From: Panicum virgatum
Lineage: Eukaryota > Streptophyta > Magnoliopsida > Poales > Poaceae
Reading direction: 5' to 3'
NCBI RefSeq assembly: GCF_016808335.1
Contig: NC_053140.1
Span: 32,852,586 to 32,916,585 of the forward strand
Length of the DNA stretch: 64,000 nucleotides
A program made the position numbers and the translations under genes. Shown here piece after piece: positions 54,845 to 64,000 of the stretch. The notes under the pieces are model-generated. The model was not told the origin of the DNA, did not search any database, and worked only from the letters and a program-made list of their open reading frames with translations. Position 1 is the stretch's first letter; each line of letters begins with the position of its first letter.

Positions 54845-55720
54845 TTATATTCCTCGCATCATTTGCAAATATTGAGAATGTTCTATCCACATTTCTTCAC
54901 TAGGACCCATCAGCGGGGTGTCACAACATATTGTCTTGTTTACGATCTTCTTTGTGTTGTGCCATCGCATCAATTTAGCATTCATAGTGTTCATGAACAA
55001 ATGTTTTAGACGTGGTATTAGAGGAAAATACAACATCATCTTAGCATGCACCCTCTTCTTGATATGCATCCTCTCAACATCGCCTGGATCATCCCGCGGG
55101 ATCTTATTCTGACATGCATTGCATACCGGACACACATTTAAATTTTCATACTCCTCGCAATGATAGAGCATGCGGTCATTAGGACATGCATGTGTCCTCT
55201 GTGCTTCCAATGCTTGAGGACAAACAACCTTTCTTTCGGGCATGGTGTTACCCTCGGAGAGTAGGTTTTTTATAAGTTTCGACAACTCCTTGAATCTCCT
55301 GTCATAAAAACCATTTGATGTCTTTCATTGCAATAATTCCAATGTGGTACACAACTTTTTGTGGCCTTGTTTACAATCTAGGTACAACAATATTCTATAG
55401 TCCTCCAACATACGCTTCAGATCTCTCAATTCATTTTCTGTTTCACAAACTTCCTCCGCTTTGCGCAACATTTGACCAAGATCATCTTCTTCATGCTCAC
55501 CCATTGCAGTATTTTCAAGGAAGGCATTGTAATTGGCTGCAAAGTCAGGAACCGTGCCCTCCTCTTCTTCATTATTATCCAGCATAATCCCTCTTTCTCC
55601 GTGCTTGGTCCAAACATAATAGTTGGGCAGGAAACCACTATTGAACAAGTGACTGTGGATGGTTCTTGATGATGAGTAATCCTTCTCATTTTGACAGGAT
55701 TTGACAACGAACGAAACCAC
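54845..55720 (-). pseudogene. CACTA TNP2-type transposase, N-terminal part, left copy
   Basis: 55720-55325 holds the transposase-associated N-terminal domain (IHSHLFNSGFLPNYYVWTKH, then DLGQMLRKAEEVCETENE and GHKKLCTTLELLQ). 55285-54845 continues with the start of the transposase domain (ACPNDRMLYHCEEYENLNVC, VCNACQNKIPRDD, YFPLIPRLKHLFMNTMNAKL). The catalytic body that should follow is absent; the sequence jumps directly to the second-ORF segment at 54813. It is an N-terminal stub without catalytic residues. Confidence 0.75.
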
Positions 55721-56280
55721 CGTACTTGTGTTTATTGGCCACTTCTATGAATTCATTCACACCATTAATGAACTCCATTGAACATCAGTCAACATTGTAC
55801 ATCCACTGCCGACTCATCTGGGTTCACATTTTGTTGCAATACATCATAGTGTCAAAATAATAATTTATCACATGTAAAAAATTAATTTATATTCATGATA
55901 GCTAGGAATTTATCATTTACTAACCAAAATGCTAACTACATCTAAATAACTAATTATCTTACGCCTATTAATTTATATAACAATATCAATTAAATTAGGT
56001 GCTATCTACATCTAAAAATAATTATCACATGTATAACAATTAATATAATAACTATAAACTAAATCAGGTGCTAACTACATCTAAAAATAATTATTACATG
56101 TATAAACTAAAAGAAGTGCTAACTACATCTATAAAATTAATTTGCTCAAGCATGCAGAAAAAATACTAACTTTTTTAAGCAAAAAATTGAAAAAATTCGC
56201 CACCCCTCCCCTCACTCGGCTGCCATGAACAATGAGTTCACGACAGCTTTGGAGGGGGGAGGGGCAGGGGTATTTATAGG
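55620..56280. other. Spacer between the two CACTA heads
   Basis: AT-rich sequence. From about 55930 to 56130 the phrase GTGCTAACTACATCTAAAAA, with a following ATTATCACATGTATAA, recurs three to four times with about 70-bp spacing. Next to the right copy TATTTATAGGGG at about 56270 looks like a plus-strand TATA box 25 nt before the coding start. Confidence 0.5.
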
Positions 56281-56292
56281 GGTGGACCAAGC

Positions 56293-56640
56293 ATGGATAA
56301 TAATGAAGAAGAGGACACGATTTCTGACTTTGCAAGCAATTACAGTGCCTTCTTTGAAGATACTGCAATGGGTGAGCCTGAAGAAGATGTTGAAGAACAC
56401 GTTGTAGAAGATTATCTTGGTCAGATGTTGTGCGAAGCGGAGGAAGTTTGCGAAACAAAAAAGGAACCAAGAGATCTAAAGCGTATGTTGGAGAACTATA
56501 GAACATTATTGTACCCAGATTGCAAACAAGGCCACAAAAAATTGGGTACCACATTGGAATTGTTGCAATGGAAGGCATAAAATGGTTTGTCTGACAAGGG
56601 ATTCGAGGAGTTGCTGAAACTTATAAAAAATGTACTTCCT
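56293..56640 (+). pseudogene. CACTA TNP2-type transposase, N-terminal stub, right copy
   Basis: A plus-strand frame from the ATG at 56293 (MDNNEEEDTISDFASNYSAF) with EDYLGQMLCEAEEVCETKKE and GHKKLGTTLELLQWKA, ending in a stop at 56580. It then resumes as KGFEELLKLIKNVLPEGNTL. It matches 55612-55290 inverted. At about 56645 it jumps to the second-ORF exon (YKHGKPFVTDEEEISLGT), so more than 1 kb present in the left copy is deleted here. Confidence 0.75.
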
Positions 56641-56682
56641 GAGGGTAACACCTTGCCTGAAATAACATACGAGGCAACGTAC

Positions 56683-58470
56683 AAGCATGGAAAACCTTTT
56701 GTCACTGACGAGGAGGAGATCAGTCTAGGCACGAAGATGTACAATTTATATGAATGGTACATGCAGATGTTGAGGAAAGAAATGAATATGTTTGGAGTCA
56801 AGTACCGCGACAAGAATTTCTTCCGCGGGAGGACGAGTTCTGGGTGCACTTCAAACTTCTACATCACATATACCGTCGACGAGCCCTGGACATCTCTATC
56901 ATCACCATTTTTGTTCTGTAAGTATCACTTATCTCTAGATTAATACTTCTGGTTAACTACCGCTGAAAGTATCTTTGTGCACTGTATAATTTGTATTTTA
57001 TCGTTTGGCATGGAGATTCAAAGATGCCGAAAAGAAGGATGGCACCATCAGGTAGGCTTCATGATGCCATTGCTAGTCAACTAGAAAGTTCTTAACAAAA
57101 AATACAATGAGACGTGTCAAAACATGTATCATTTCCTAATACGCCAACACTACAAATCCTATATAATGATACCCTACAACTTTGGGTATGTCTTGGTCGA
57201 CTCGTACCTCTGTTATATTCCAAAATAAATGCTAAGTCTAATGCATGTATATATGCTTGTGTATTTATATCTACAGTTATCATTTGATTTCGCTCGTACT
57301 TAGCATGGGAGCGGCAATCTTGTAGTGTTCGACTCTATGAGGTGCCCAAAGGAGGCAATCCAACACTTCTTAGACCCGTTGAACATGTAAGTTCAATTTG
57401 CACAATCAAATCCTTTTTATATTTAAAATAATTATTCAATATCAAACTTAATTCTGAGCGCAGAGTGTGGAAACAATTTGTGAAAAAGAACGAAGGAGCC
57501 GGTCAATGAAGGCATGAACTGAACTTTATAATGGATTATCCACTGTGTTGGATCACGAACTTTTTTCTATGTATTCTCTCAATTGTTCTATATTGGCATA
57601 CATAAATATTGATTAATTAATTTATTTCTCCTAAAGTGTGCGAGACAAAGACAAGTAACTGATTGGTGCGGGTACTACGTATGAGAGTTTCTGCACATTC
57701 TAACTCCATGTGGGAGGTATACTGATGAGAGGCAAAGAGTATGTTCAAACTGTTCACAAGTTCATTTTCCTAATTATACTAACCCGATGAATTAACATAT
57801 CAATCTTTTTTCCCAAAAAATGATATAGATGAGTCAAATCAGAGAAGAAACTTACCGTGTTGATCGGATTAACGCCGTGTGTGAGAAGCTCGCAGGGTTC
57901 ATTTTGAGAGAGATCCTGGATCCTATAGGCGAGTTCTACCATGACGGTCACATCAATAGAGTTTCCGCTTCGACGTCGTTAGGGGCCCAATACTTGCACT
58001 ACAAACATGACTTGTATATTTGTAAATATTTCCAAACGTGATGTCGTGTTGTTTGTATATTTGTAAATATATTATTATTGCAAAATAACTTAATTATATG
58101 TTTGCCTTTGAATTTTAATTAAGTTTGAATATTTTTTGAACTCAAACACGACTAATGGATGTATAGTACTATATAGCTCGAGTACGTGTAGCAATTCTGA
58201 AACAATATTAAAATAATAAATTTGGATTCTAGAGAAATGGGTAAAACTCTTTGGTACCGGTTGGAAAGTCAAACCGGTACCAAAGGGGGTGCTCACTTGC
58301 TTCAACGTAGCAGCCTCTGTGGTACCGTTGGATTTTCCAACCGGTACTAAAGGCAGCCTAAGGCACCAGTTGAAATACTCGGTGTTCGACACTTTTGATC
58401 TTGATTTCAGGGTACTGGCTGGAAATCCAGTACCTAAGCCCCTTTCCAACACCGGATGGAGTTTCTCGCT
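56683..58470 (+). repeat. Right arm of CACTA inverted repeat (3' half of right copy)
   Basis: Plus-strand second-ORF exon remnants occur in the same order as in the left arm: KEMNMFGVKYRDKNFFRGR (56777), the exon near 57080-57230, and the last exon at 57829-57990 (ILREILDPIGEFYHDGHINR). The terminus has ACCGGTT-based subterminal repeats (58255-58470) but no intact CACTA end. Confidence 0.8.
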
Positions 58471-58637
58471 TCCACCGAGCCTGGTTGAGTTGGGAACCAA
58501 ACAAAAAGTAAAGATATTATATGATGCATATGCTGAGCCTGCTTTGGGATGTGATGAACAGTGAAGTTAAGTTCACCATGACAAATATACTACTTAAGAC
58601 TCACTCGTTAGGCAGCTGGTAAACATAGAGCGATATA

Positions 58638-58970
58638 GGGCATGTTTGGATCTAAGGGCTAGAGCTATTTCTAGTCTAAAATAGCTCAAAATAGCCCAAA
58701 ATTCCCAAACATGAGGGTTAGTTCTTGGCTATTTGCAAATAGCCTACCTCAAAAAACTATCCCACCCAAAGGGTGATTATTTGGGCTATTTCAGGTGGAG
58801 CCCACCATAGCAAGAGAGGTAATAGGACTCCAATGATTGGAAAAAGATGATTTAAAGGCTAAATAGTTCTTGGATCCAAACATGTCAGGGGTTATTTTAT
58901 TGGAGGGCTATTTGATTGAGCTAATTAGCTCTAGCTCAAATAGTTTTAGCCCTTGGATCCAAACACGGTC
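58638..58970. mobile_element. MITE with GTTTGGATC-type terminal inverted repeats
   Basis: Left end GGGCATGTTTGGATCTAAGG; right end in reverse complement GACCGTGTTTGGATCCAAGG, so about 18 of 20 outer bases pair apart from the first few. It is flanked by ATA on both sides (58635-58637, 58971-58973), a possible 3-bp duplication. 333 bp, non-coding. Related by interior phrases to 1818-2076. Confidence 0.7.
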
Positions 58971-58978
58971 ATAGACTA

Positions 58979-59194
58979 CTCCCTACATTCTAAAATGTAT
59001 ATCGCTATTAACTTTTTATACGAATTTCAACCACTCGTCTTATTAAGAATTATATCATATCATTTACTTCTAAGGACTTGTTTTATCAATAATTGTACTT
59101 TAAGCATAACTCATATATTATGCATATTTTTTGAATAAGGCAAATAGTCAAAGTTCATATAAAAGTTAATGTCAACATACGTTTTAGAACAGAG
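58979..59194. mobile_element. Stowaway MITE
   Basis: Terminal repeats CTCCCTACATTCTAAAATG (left) and CTCTGTTCTAAAACGTATG (reverse complement of right) are flanked by TA at 58977-58978 and 59195-59196. 216 bp. Confidence 0.8.
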
Positions 59195-59206
59195 TACTTA
59201 ACGTTA

Positions 59207-59431
59207 TTTTTTTTCGAAACGGGAACCCCTTTCCATTTATTTCAACAGAAACGGAAAACGTACAAGTACAGGTAGCAGCATGGGGATACAAAAGAAGATG
59301 AAAACAGACTAAAAGCAGCAGAATCCGGTAATATATCAGAAGCCTAAGCACCAACACAAAGTCATCTCAATGAAGAGAAAAATAAAGCCTTCAAGCATCA
59401 GAGTCCTCCTCGTTGGACACCTCCCAAAATG
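59207..59431 (-). mobile_element. 5'-truncated LINE 3' end (or other poly-A retrocopy)
   Basis: A 225-bp insertion flanked by a perfect 13-bp duplication, GTACTTAACGTTA (59194-59206 and 59432-59444). On the minus strand it ends in a short A tail (T8 on plus directly after the left duplication), preceded by TGAAATAAATGG. Long target-site duplication, A tail and 5' truncation are hallmarks of LINE-machinery integration. No coding motif is left, so a processed transcript is an alternative. Confidence 0.75.
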
Positions 59432-59579
59432 GTACTTAACGTTAATTGAAAGCACGATGGAGATCGTTTTTGACTTGACCCGGCCGGACCTTGCGTGCAC
59501 AGGCAGAGGATCGGCGGATGACAACAACACATCAGTGCTATAGTTGAGTTCGTTGCGTGTGAACGAACGTAATAAGCTA

Positions 59580-59787
59580 CTCTCTGTTTGGTTTCCTAAA
59601 ATATGTCATTTTGAGTTTTGTCCCAAATCAAACATTTTAAATTTTAACTATAAACAAATTCTTTTGTATTGAGTTTGAAAATATGAAAGTGATGTAAGTA
59701 GATTCATCTCAAAAAGTAGTGCTCAAAATTGTTTCTTGTAGACTATGTAGATGTTCAAAACGACTTGCTCTAAGGAACCGGAGGGAG
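59580..59787. mobile_element. Stowaway MITE
   Basis: Left end CTCTCTGTTTGGTTTCC; reverse complement of right end CTCCCTCCGGTTCC. TA flanks at 59578-59579 and 59788-59789. 208 bp. Confidence 0.75.
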
Positions 59788-59789
59788 TA

Positions 59790-60163
59790 GTTAATTTGTA
59801 ACACGTGTATGCATGCTTCATGTTCTATATATAGTTGTGTTTATGTTGATTCCGTGTAAGCGAACGCCAGCTACTTAATTGAGCTTTAATTTGATGTGAC
59901 AACCTACAGCTAACCGACCGTATCTTCACACTTGACTTTAATTTGTAAGGGATCACATAAACAACAACGTGCAAGCAACAACTGACTTTAATTTGATCAT
60001 CGATATATATACATGATCATCGCACCCTAATAACCAATGATCGATTCTTACATGCAAAATCCCGATCGGGCGACAAATAGAGAAAACAATAACCGCCGCC
60101 GCATATAATGCTGCGAGATGGAGCAGAATTAAGCAGCTGAGATCGACGACTGACTGAGAAGAC
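59790..60163 (+). promoter_or_regulatory. Upstream region of the DUF716 gene
   Basis: A plus-strand TATATATA lies at about 60004-60011, roughly 155 nt before the ATG at 60164, giving a plausible start of transcription near 60040. It assigns the core promoter to sequence downstream of the MITE cluster. Confidence 0.45.
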
Positions 60164-61132
60164 ATGATCATGCTGCCCCGCGGCGCCATTGACAAAAGCA
60201 TCAGCCACATCCTGGCAGGGGCGACGCTCTCAAGTCTCGGCGTATGGCATCTCTTCAACCACATCAGGCTCTTCGTCTCCCTCGCCCCGGCATCATCGCA
60301 CGTCGCGCCGGCATGGTTCCCCGCGCCACGGGTCCGGCACCTCGAGCTCATCGCCATGCTCGCAGCTGGAGCCTACGGGTTCGCCACCCAGATGCTCGCC
60401 TACTCCCCGATGCCGTTCGGCGCCGACGGCTCCATCCCGCCGGAACGCCTGCCCAACCACGAGCACGCCGTCCTCTACGCCTCGCTCATCGTCTACGCCG
60501 GCTCCGCCATGTATCTCGACCGGCACCGGCACCGGCACCGGCACCGCCGCCACGCGGCGCTCTGCATGCTCCTCCTCGCGGCGGTCTACGCCCAGGAGCT
60601 GTTCGTCTTCCACGTCCACTCCACCGACCACGCCGGCGTCGAGGGCCGGCTCCACTGGTTCCTGCAGGCCTCCGCCGCCGCGTGCCTCGCCACCGCGCTC
60701 CTCGGCGCCGGCCGCCTCCCCGCGGAGCTCCACTTCGCGGTGAGCCTCGTCCGGTCCGCGTCGCTCGCGTTCCAGGGGCTGTGGGGCGTCGTCATCGGCG
60801 TCGCGTGGATCCCCGGGATGGCTCCCAAGGGATGCTCCCTCGACGACGCAGGCATCAACCTGCGCTGCCGCAGCGACGACAGCCTGCACCACGCCATGGC
60901 TGTCGTCAACCTGCAGTTCGCGTGGTGCATGGTCCTCGTGACGCTCTTCGTCCTCGTGCTTTACGTGTACGTGTGCAACAACTATCCAGCTGGTGGGTCG
61001 TCTGGGGAGGCAACCACCACCAACGTCGTATACGGCCGGCTGCCGGAAGCGGAAGCGGCAGACGAGGACGACGACCATCACAACTGTAAGCAGGCGGTGC
61101 ATGACGTCACGCCCATGGAGATCGAGGTCTAA
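60164..61132 (+). CDS. DUF716 / TMEM45-like multispanning membrane protein
   Basis: An intron-less 322-residue protein. About seven hydrophobic segments are visible, near residues 14-36, 58-80, 100-118, 130-150, 163-182, 190-215 and 244-270. Family features: HILAGATLSSLGVWHLFNHI at the start, HLELIAMLAAGAYGFATQML, EHAVLYASLIVYAGSAMYLD, VYAQELFVFHVHSTDHAGVE and LHHAMAVVNLQFAWCMVLV, matching plant DUF716 (PF04819) proteins. Conserved His residues sit in or next to the membrane segments. The biochemical role of the family is not settled. A basic loop of alternating Arg and His (RHRHRHRHRRH, about residues 119-130) comes from a CACCGG repeat. The C-terminus is soluble and acidic. GC content is high throughout. 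The first of two close ATGs is used. Confidence 0.9.
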   Translation: MIMLPRGAIDKSISHILAGATLSSLGVWHLFNHIRLFVSLAPASSHVAPAWFPAPRVRHLELIAMLAAGAYGFATQMLAYSPMPFGADGSIPPERLPNHEHAVLYASLIVYAGSAMYLDRHRHRHRHRRHAALCMLLLAAVYAQELFVFHVHSTDHAGVEGRLHWFLQASAAACLATALLGAGRLPAELHFAVSLVRSASLAFQGLWGVVIGVAWIPGMAPKGCSLDDAGINLRCRSDDSLHHAMAVVNLQFAWCMVLVTLFVLVLYVYVCNNYPAGGSSGEATTTNVVYGRLPEAEAADEDDDHHNCKQAVHDVTPMEIEV

Positions 61133-61592
61133 ATCAAATTAACGGCAGCAAATCGTATACTTACGGACTAGTATGGAACCATGCTAATAAGTTGTGTCAA
61201 TTTCAATAAGTCTTTTTACTATGCACATGGAAGAATATATCTTTTGTATCCGTAAAAGACTACTTTATTTCGAGATAATTGACGGTATGAATACGATGCC
61301 TTATCCACAGAAAGACAGCTATACATATCTGGTTTTCATGGGAAGACAAGGGAGCATCATTTCTGAACACGAAAAAAATAAGGGCTTTTTGGATTGACAC
61401 TATTACAATTTTGGAACTTTGGAAGAATACCATTACTATTTGCTTATTTGGAAGCATACCATTAAAACTTCAAATTTGTCACTGAAACACCATGGAGTAC
61501 ATATCCGATGGACTCGGGCCCAGCCGTAGGTACCCCGTCCGTATTTCCGTATGGCCCATTTTGCCCCTGGCTCAAGAGGATAAGGGCGTCGG
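61133..61592. other. DUF716 3' flank and spacer
   Basis: AT-rich sequence, probably including the 3' UTR. Around 61430-61470 phrases like GAATACCATTACTATT and GCATACCATTAAAACTT repeat, possibly a remnant DNA transposon end. Nothing else could be supported. Confidence 0.4.
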
Positions 61593-62081
61593 TGTCTGAC
61601 GGAGGTACATCCGGGTACCTCCCAGCCTAGTAGTTATCTCCCGACTGGGTACCTTCTCAGCCAGGACCACTCTGCACGACTACCCGGCGGACGGGCACTC
61701 AGCTGGGCGTCGAAAGGTTCCTCCGAGGATCAGGATCAAGGCGCGGATATGAATTCCGGATATCTAGGGATCTCAACCGACCTGATTCTATATAATAATC
61801 CGAGTAGATATCTTCCCTTATTTATAACCCACGGCATCAGGCCTATAAAGGCGCCGTGAGGGGACCCATAGAACGCATCTACAACATCATCCATCATCGT
61901 CAAGCCCATACAATACACACAACATATGACGTAGGGTATTACGCTCCCGAGCAGCCCGAACCTATCTAAACCCTAGCGTCTTCTTGCAACCATCTAGTTC
62001 TTGGCTCCGGAATCTCCCCTTCACCTACAAATCTACCGCCGGGCATACCCCTGGTGGACTTGCCGGATAAGCAATCCGACA
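61593..62081 (+). repeat. 5' LTR of a Gypsy element, 489 bp
   Basis: Starts TGTCTGACGGAGG and ends CAATCCGACA. TATA box TATAAAG at 61844-61850. U5 signature GGGTATTACGCTCC at 61934-61946. It is directly followed by the primer-binding site. Confidence 0.85.
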
Positions 62082-62083
62082 GT

Positions 62084-62101
62084 TGGCGCGCCAGGTAGGG
62101 G
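62084..62101 (+). other. Primer-binding site of the right-hand Gypsy element
   Basis: TGGCGCGCCAGGTAGGGG, two bases after the LTR. Identical to the site of the Tat element at 50022-50039. Confidence 0.85.
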
Positions 62102-62132
62102 AGATTTCTCAAGAGTCCTTACAGCGAGCTAG

Positions 62133-63729
62133 ATGGCATCAAGATCCGGCGCCTTCTTCTCCGCCAATGTCAACATTCAGATGGAGGCCGCCGCCGGATT
62201 CGCCTTCACCTTCGGTAGTTTCCCGGAAACTACGGTTCCCCGGAACCCACCCACCAGCCCCTCGATCACCGAGAGTGGCGCTTCCACAAGCGTCAGATCC
62301 AATCTGATAGTGCAGAGTTCTATCGTTCGTCGAGTTTTCGAACTCGACATCAACGATCCTCCGATCGTTCGCCCAGGGCAACGTGTCGTCCTGTCATCTC
62401 CAATACCGATCTAATCTCCGGAATAGATCGCGTCACCAGATCCATCGCCGAGTGCATTCAACTCGGTGAGAGCGTGCTGGGTCGTTCAGACGACTTGGCC
62501 GTCATGCCATACGGGCTCCGCAACAACTCTACGGTTCACTCGGATCAGGTCCGAGTATGTATGGGCAACCTGCGCATCACCGAGCTGGATCAGTCCGACT
62601 CGGAGCTGATCCAATCTGATCCACCCTCATCTCCTGAGGCTGGATATCAGGTTGCGGTCTTCACCTTCCCGCCCAACCGCAGCAACCCTGATGGCCGGCG
62701 TCAGATCTCGGTCATCTCGCTGGACTCTGAGTCCCTTACCGGCGAGGACAACCAACAGCGGGCGCAGTGTCTTCACCGCAACGCCCTTCGCGCCGATCGT
62801 CGAGCCAACGAGGACGTCATCCTACAGGCCGAAGAAGATCTCGAGAATGCCGAGCACCGCAACCCCAGGGTTGGACGGTGGCGTCCATCTCCACCAAGGC
62901 CCAGGAACCTCGAGAACGAGTTCGTCCTGAACTATGACGGCCACCAAGTCTTTGCCATGCCATCTGCCAACATGGCCGCCGTTCTTTAGGTATTCGGAGG
63001 CCTTCCCCAAACCCCTGAGATTGTCTCCATATTGCAGAAACCCAGGCTTAGGGCCTAAGGAGGGAGTACTCCAACTACCGGGCACAATCGAGCTCCAACC
63101 GCTCGGTATGCCCCTATCGCCGCGACGAGGAGGTCAATCAGCCGGATCTCCGCGATCGCCTCGGCCGCCGTGATCTTCGACCCCGCATCGACAACCATCA
63201 TCGCGAACGGGACAACGCCGAGCGGGAACGACGTCGCCGCTACAACGAGGAGCATGGTACACCTGGCGCCAACTGCAACAACCGCGATCGTCGACCACGC
63301 GACAACGACTACAACCCGGCGAACGACCTCAACGGCTTCTCCGACAGGTTGCGAGCCATCCAATGGCCCGCGACCTTCAAGCTCGACAGGCTCCTTGACG
63401 CCAAGTGCCCCTGGCACAAGGATGCCAACCACACGGCGCGTGAGTGTCGCACCCTCTCCAACAGCGTCGCCCTGGAGGAGCCCAAGCATCCAAGACTGGA
63501 TGATCGCGAAAGGCCGGGTAGCTCTAGAAGCTCCCGCGGCTGCGGCCGCAGGAACTGCTCGCACAGGCAAGACGACGACAATGGGCAAGGCAACAGATCA
63601 CCTGTCACCTTTCATGAGGAAGAACAGGTGGTCAACATCATCTTCGGAGGCTCCAATGCACCATCCTGCAAGCGCAGCATCAAGATGCATAACCGCGACG
63701 TCAACTCGGTGTTCAGGCACCCGGTTTAG
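62133..63729 (+). pseudogene. Gypsy gag, capsid core deleted
   Basis: The N-terminal frame 62133-62414 starts MASRSGAFFSANVNIQMEAA. 62474-62989 is in another frame, ends at a TAG and contains QVAVFTFPPNRSNPDGR. From about 63169 a third stretch, rich in Arg, Asp and Asn (RDNAERERRRYNEE), runs to LRAIQWPATFKL. In related elements this phrase precedes about 200 residues of capsid. Here it is joined almost directly to the zinc knuckle CPWHKDANHTAREC (about 63405-63447). The frame ends at 63729. The result would lack particle-forming capacity. Confidence 0.7.
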
Positions 63730-63799
63730 CCCCTTCGCTGGTCGGAGATCCCGATCACGTTCGACCGACGCGATCACTGGGTACACCTATCGAGGCCGG

Positions 63800-64000
63800 G
63801 TGCTTACCCCCTCGTGGTGAACCTAGTGATTCGCCAGATCCGTCTGGCCAGGGTCCTCATCGATGGGGGCAGCGCCCTCAACATCATCTTCGCCAAGACC
63901 CTGGAGGACATGGGGTTCGACATGACCAAGCTGGTCCCTTCGGACCAGGCCTTCTACGGGCCTTCTACGGCTTCATCCCGGGTGCCAGTTCGACTCCGGT
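63800..64000 (+). pseudogene. Gypsy protease, start only, with 11-bp duplication
   Basis: The frame LARVLIDGGSALNIIFAKTL holds the aspartic-protease active site (Asp codon 63862-63864). At 63950-63971 an 11-bp unit, CCTTCTACGGG, is duplicated in tandem and shifts the frame. The window ends 29 bp later. Confidence 0.75.

Larger units (their letters stand above)
52402..58470. mobile_element. Head-to-head inverted pair of internally deleted CACTA copies
   Basis: The left copy reads leftwards (minus) and ends at 52402 with CACTACTAGAAAAC, followed by ACCGGT subterminal repeats. The right copy reads rightwards (plus) and ends near 58470, where the CACTA motif itself has been lost. The arms 52402-54144 and 56683-58470 are inverted copies over their whole length. 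The 5' transposase parts (55612-55290 and 56290-56640) are inverted copies too. The spacer 55620-56280 lies between the heads. Each copy keeps a different internal subset of the CACTA genes, so neither is autonomous. Confidence 0.8.
61593..64000 (+). mobile_element. Gypsy LTR retrotransposon (RIRE2/Dasheng-like), 3' part outside window
   Basis: LTR, primer-binding site, gag-like frames and the start of a protease are present in the normal order. The capsid core of gag seems to be missing. The second LTR is beyond the window, so length and target-site duplication cannot be judged. Confidence 0.75.

Overview
The window looks like a gene-poor, transposon-dense piece of a grass (Poaceae) nuclear genome. 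The signs are SIRE-type Copia and Tat-type Gypsy LTR retrotransposons, grass CACTA proteins, several Stowaway MITEs, and host genes with a GC-rich 5' half and GC-poor 3' half. Species cannot be fixed from sequence alone. Only three host genes look intact: a three-exon R2R3-MYB factor (4461-5770, minus), an intron-less PLS/E-type pentatricopeptide-repeat gene (33932-35623, plus) and an intron-less DUF716/TMEM45-like membrane-protein gene (60164-61132, plus).

Layout. 1-0.8 kb: LTR fragment. 0.8-4 kb: a degraded MITE and two tRNA-derived SINEs. 4.4-6.3 kb: MYB gene and its (GA)n-bearing upstream region. 6.9-25.9 kb: a CACTA element without a recognisable transposase, split by a young SIRE Copia element (12396-25248, TSD ACCCC). 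26-33.7 kb: AT-rich sequence, MITEs, a GC-rich gene-like fragment with a 52-nt poly-G run, and a 1.7-kb solo LTR (TSD CCGCC). 33.9-35.6 kb: PPR gene. 36.1-36.6 kb: 5' end of a small Copia element. 36.6-51.3 kb: a complete but decayed Tat Gypsy element (TSD ACATG). 51.3-52.4 kb: LTR remnant. 52.4-58.5 kb: two internally deleted copies of one CACTA family, head to head, forming a long inverted repeat. 58.6-59.8 kb: four small insertions. 60.2-61.1 kb: DUF716 gene. 61.6-64 kb: the 5' end of another Gypsy element whose gag lacks its capsid core.

Four architectures stand out. (1) The head-to-head CACTA inverted repeat could fold into double-stranded RNA if read through, like known inverted transposon duplications that seed silencing. 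(2) The Tat element carries on its opposite strand a five-exon gene with four GT-AG introns that keep the coiled-coil reading frame; it converges tail to tail on the integrase with a 37-bp gap. (3) In the Copia element, a short motif (core CGGTTTAACCG) arrayed in the LTR U3 is arrayed again just upstream of the extra 3' ORF, suggesting an internal promoter. (4) The Copia LTRs are almost identical, yet gag, pol and the extra ORF already carry stop codons.

Nesting gives a relative history: Copia entered the CACTA, the Tat Gypsy entered an older retrotransposon patch, and a LINE 3' end landed exactly at the edge of a Stowaway MITE.
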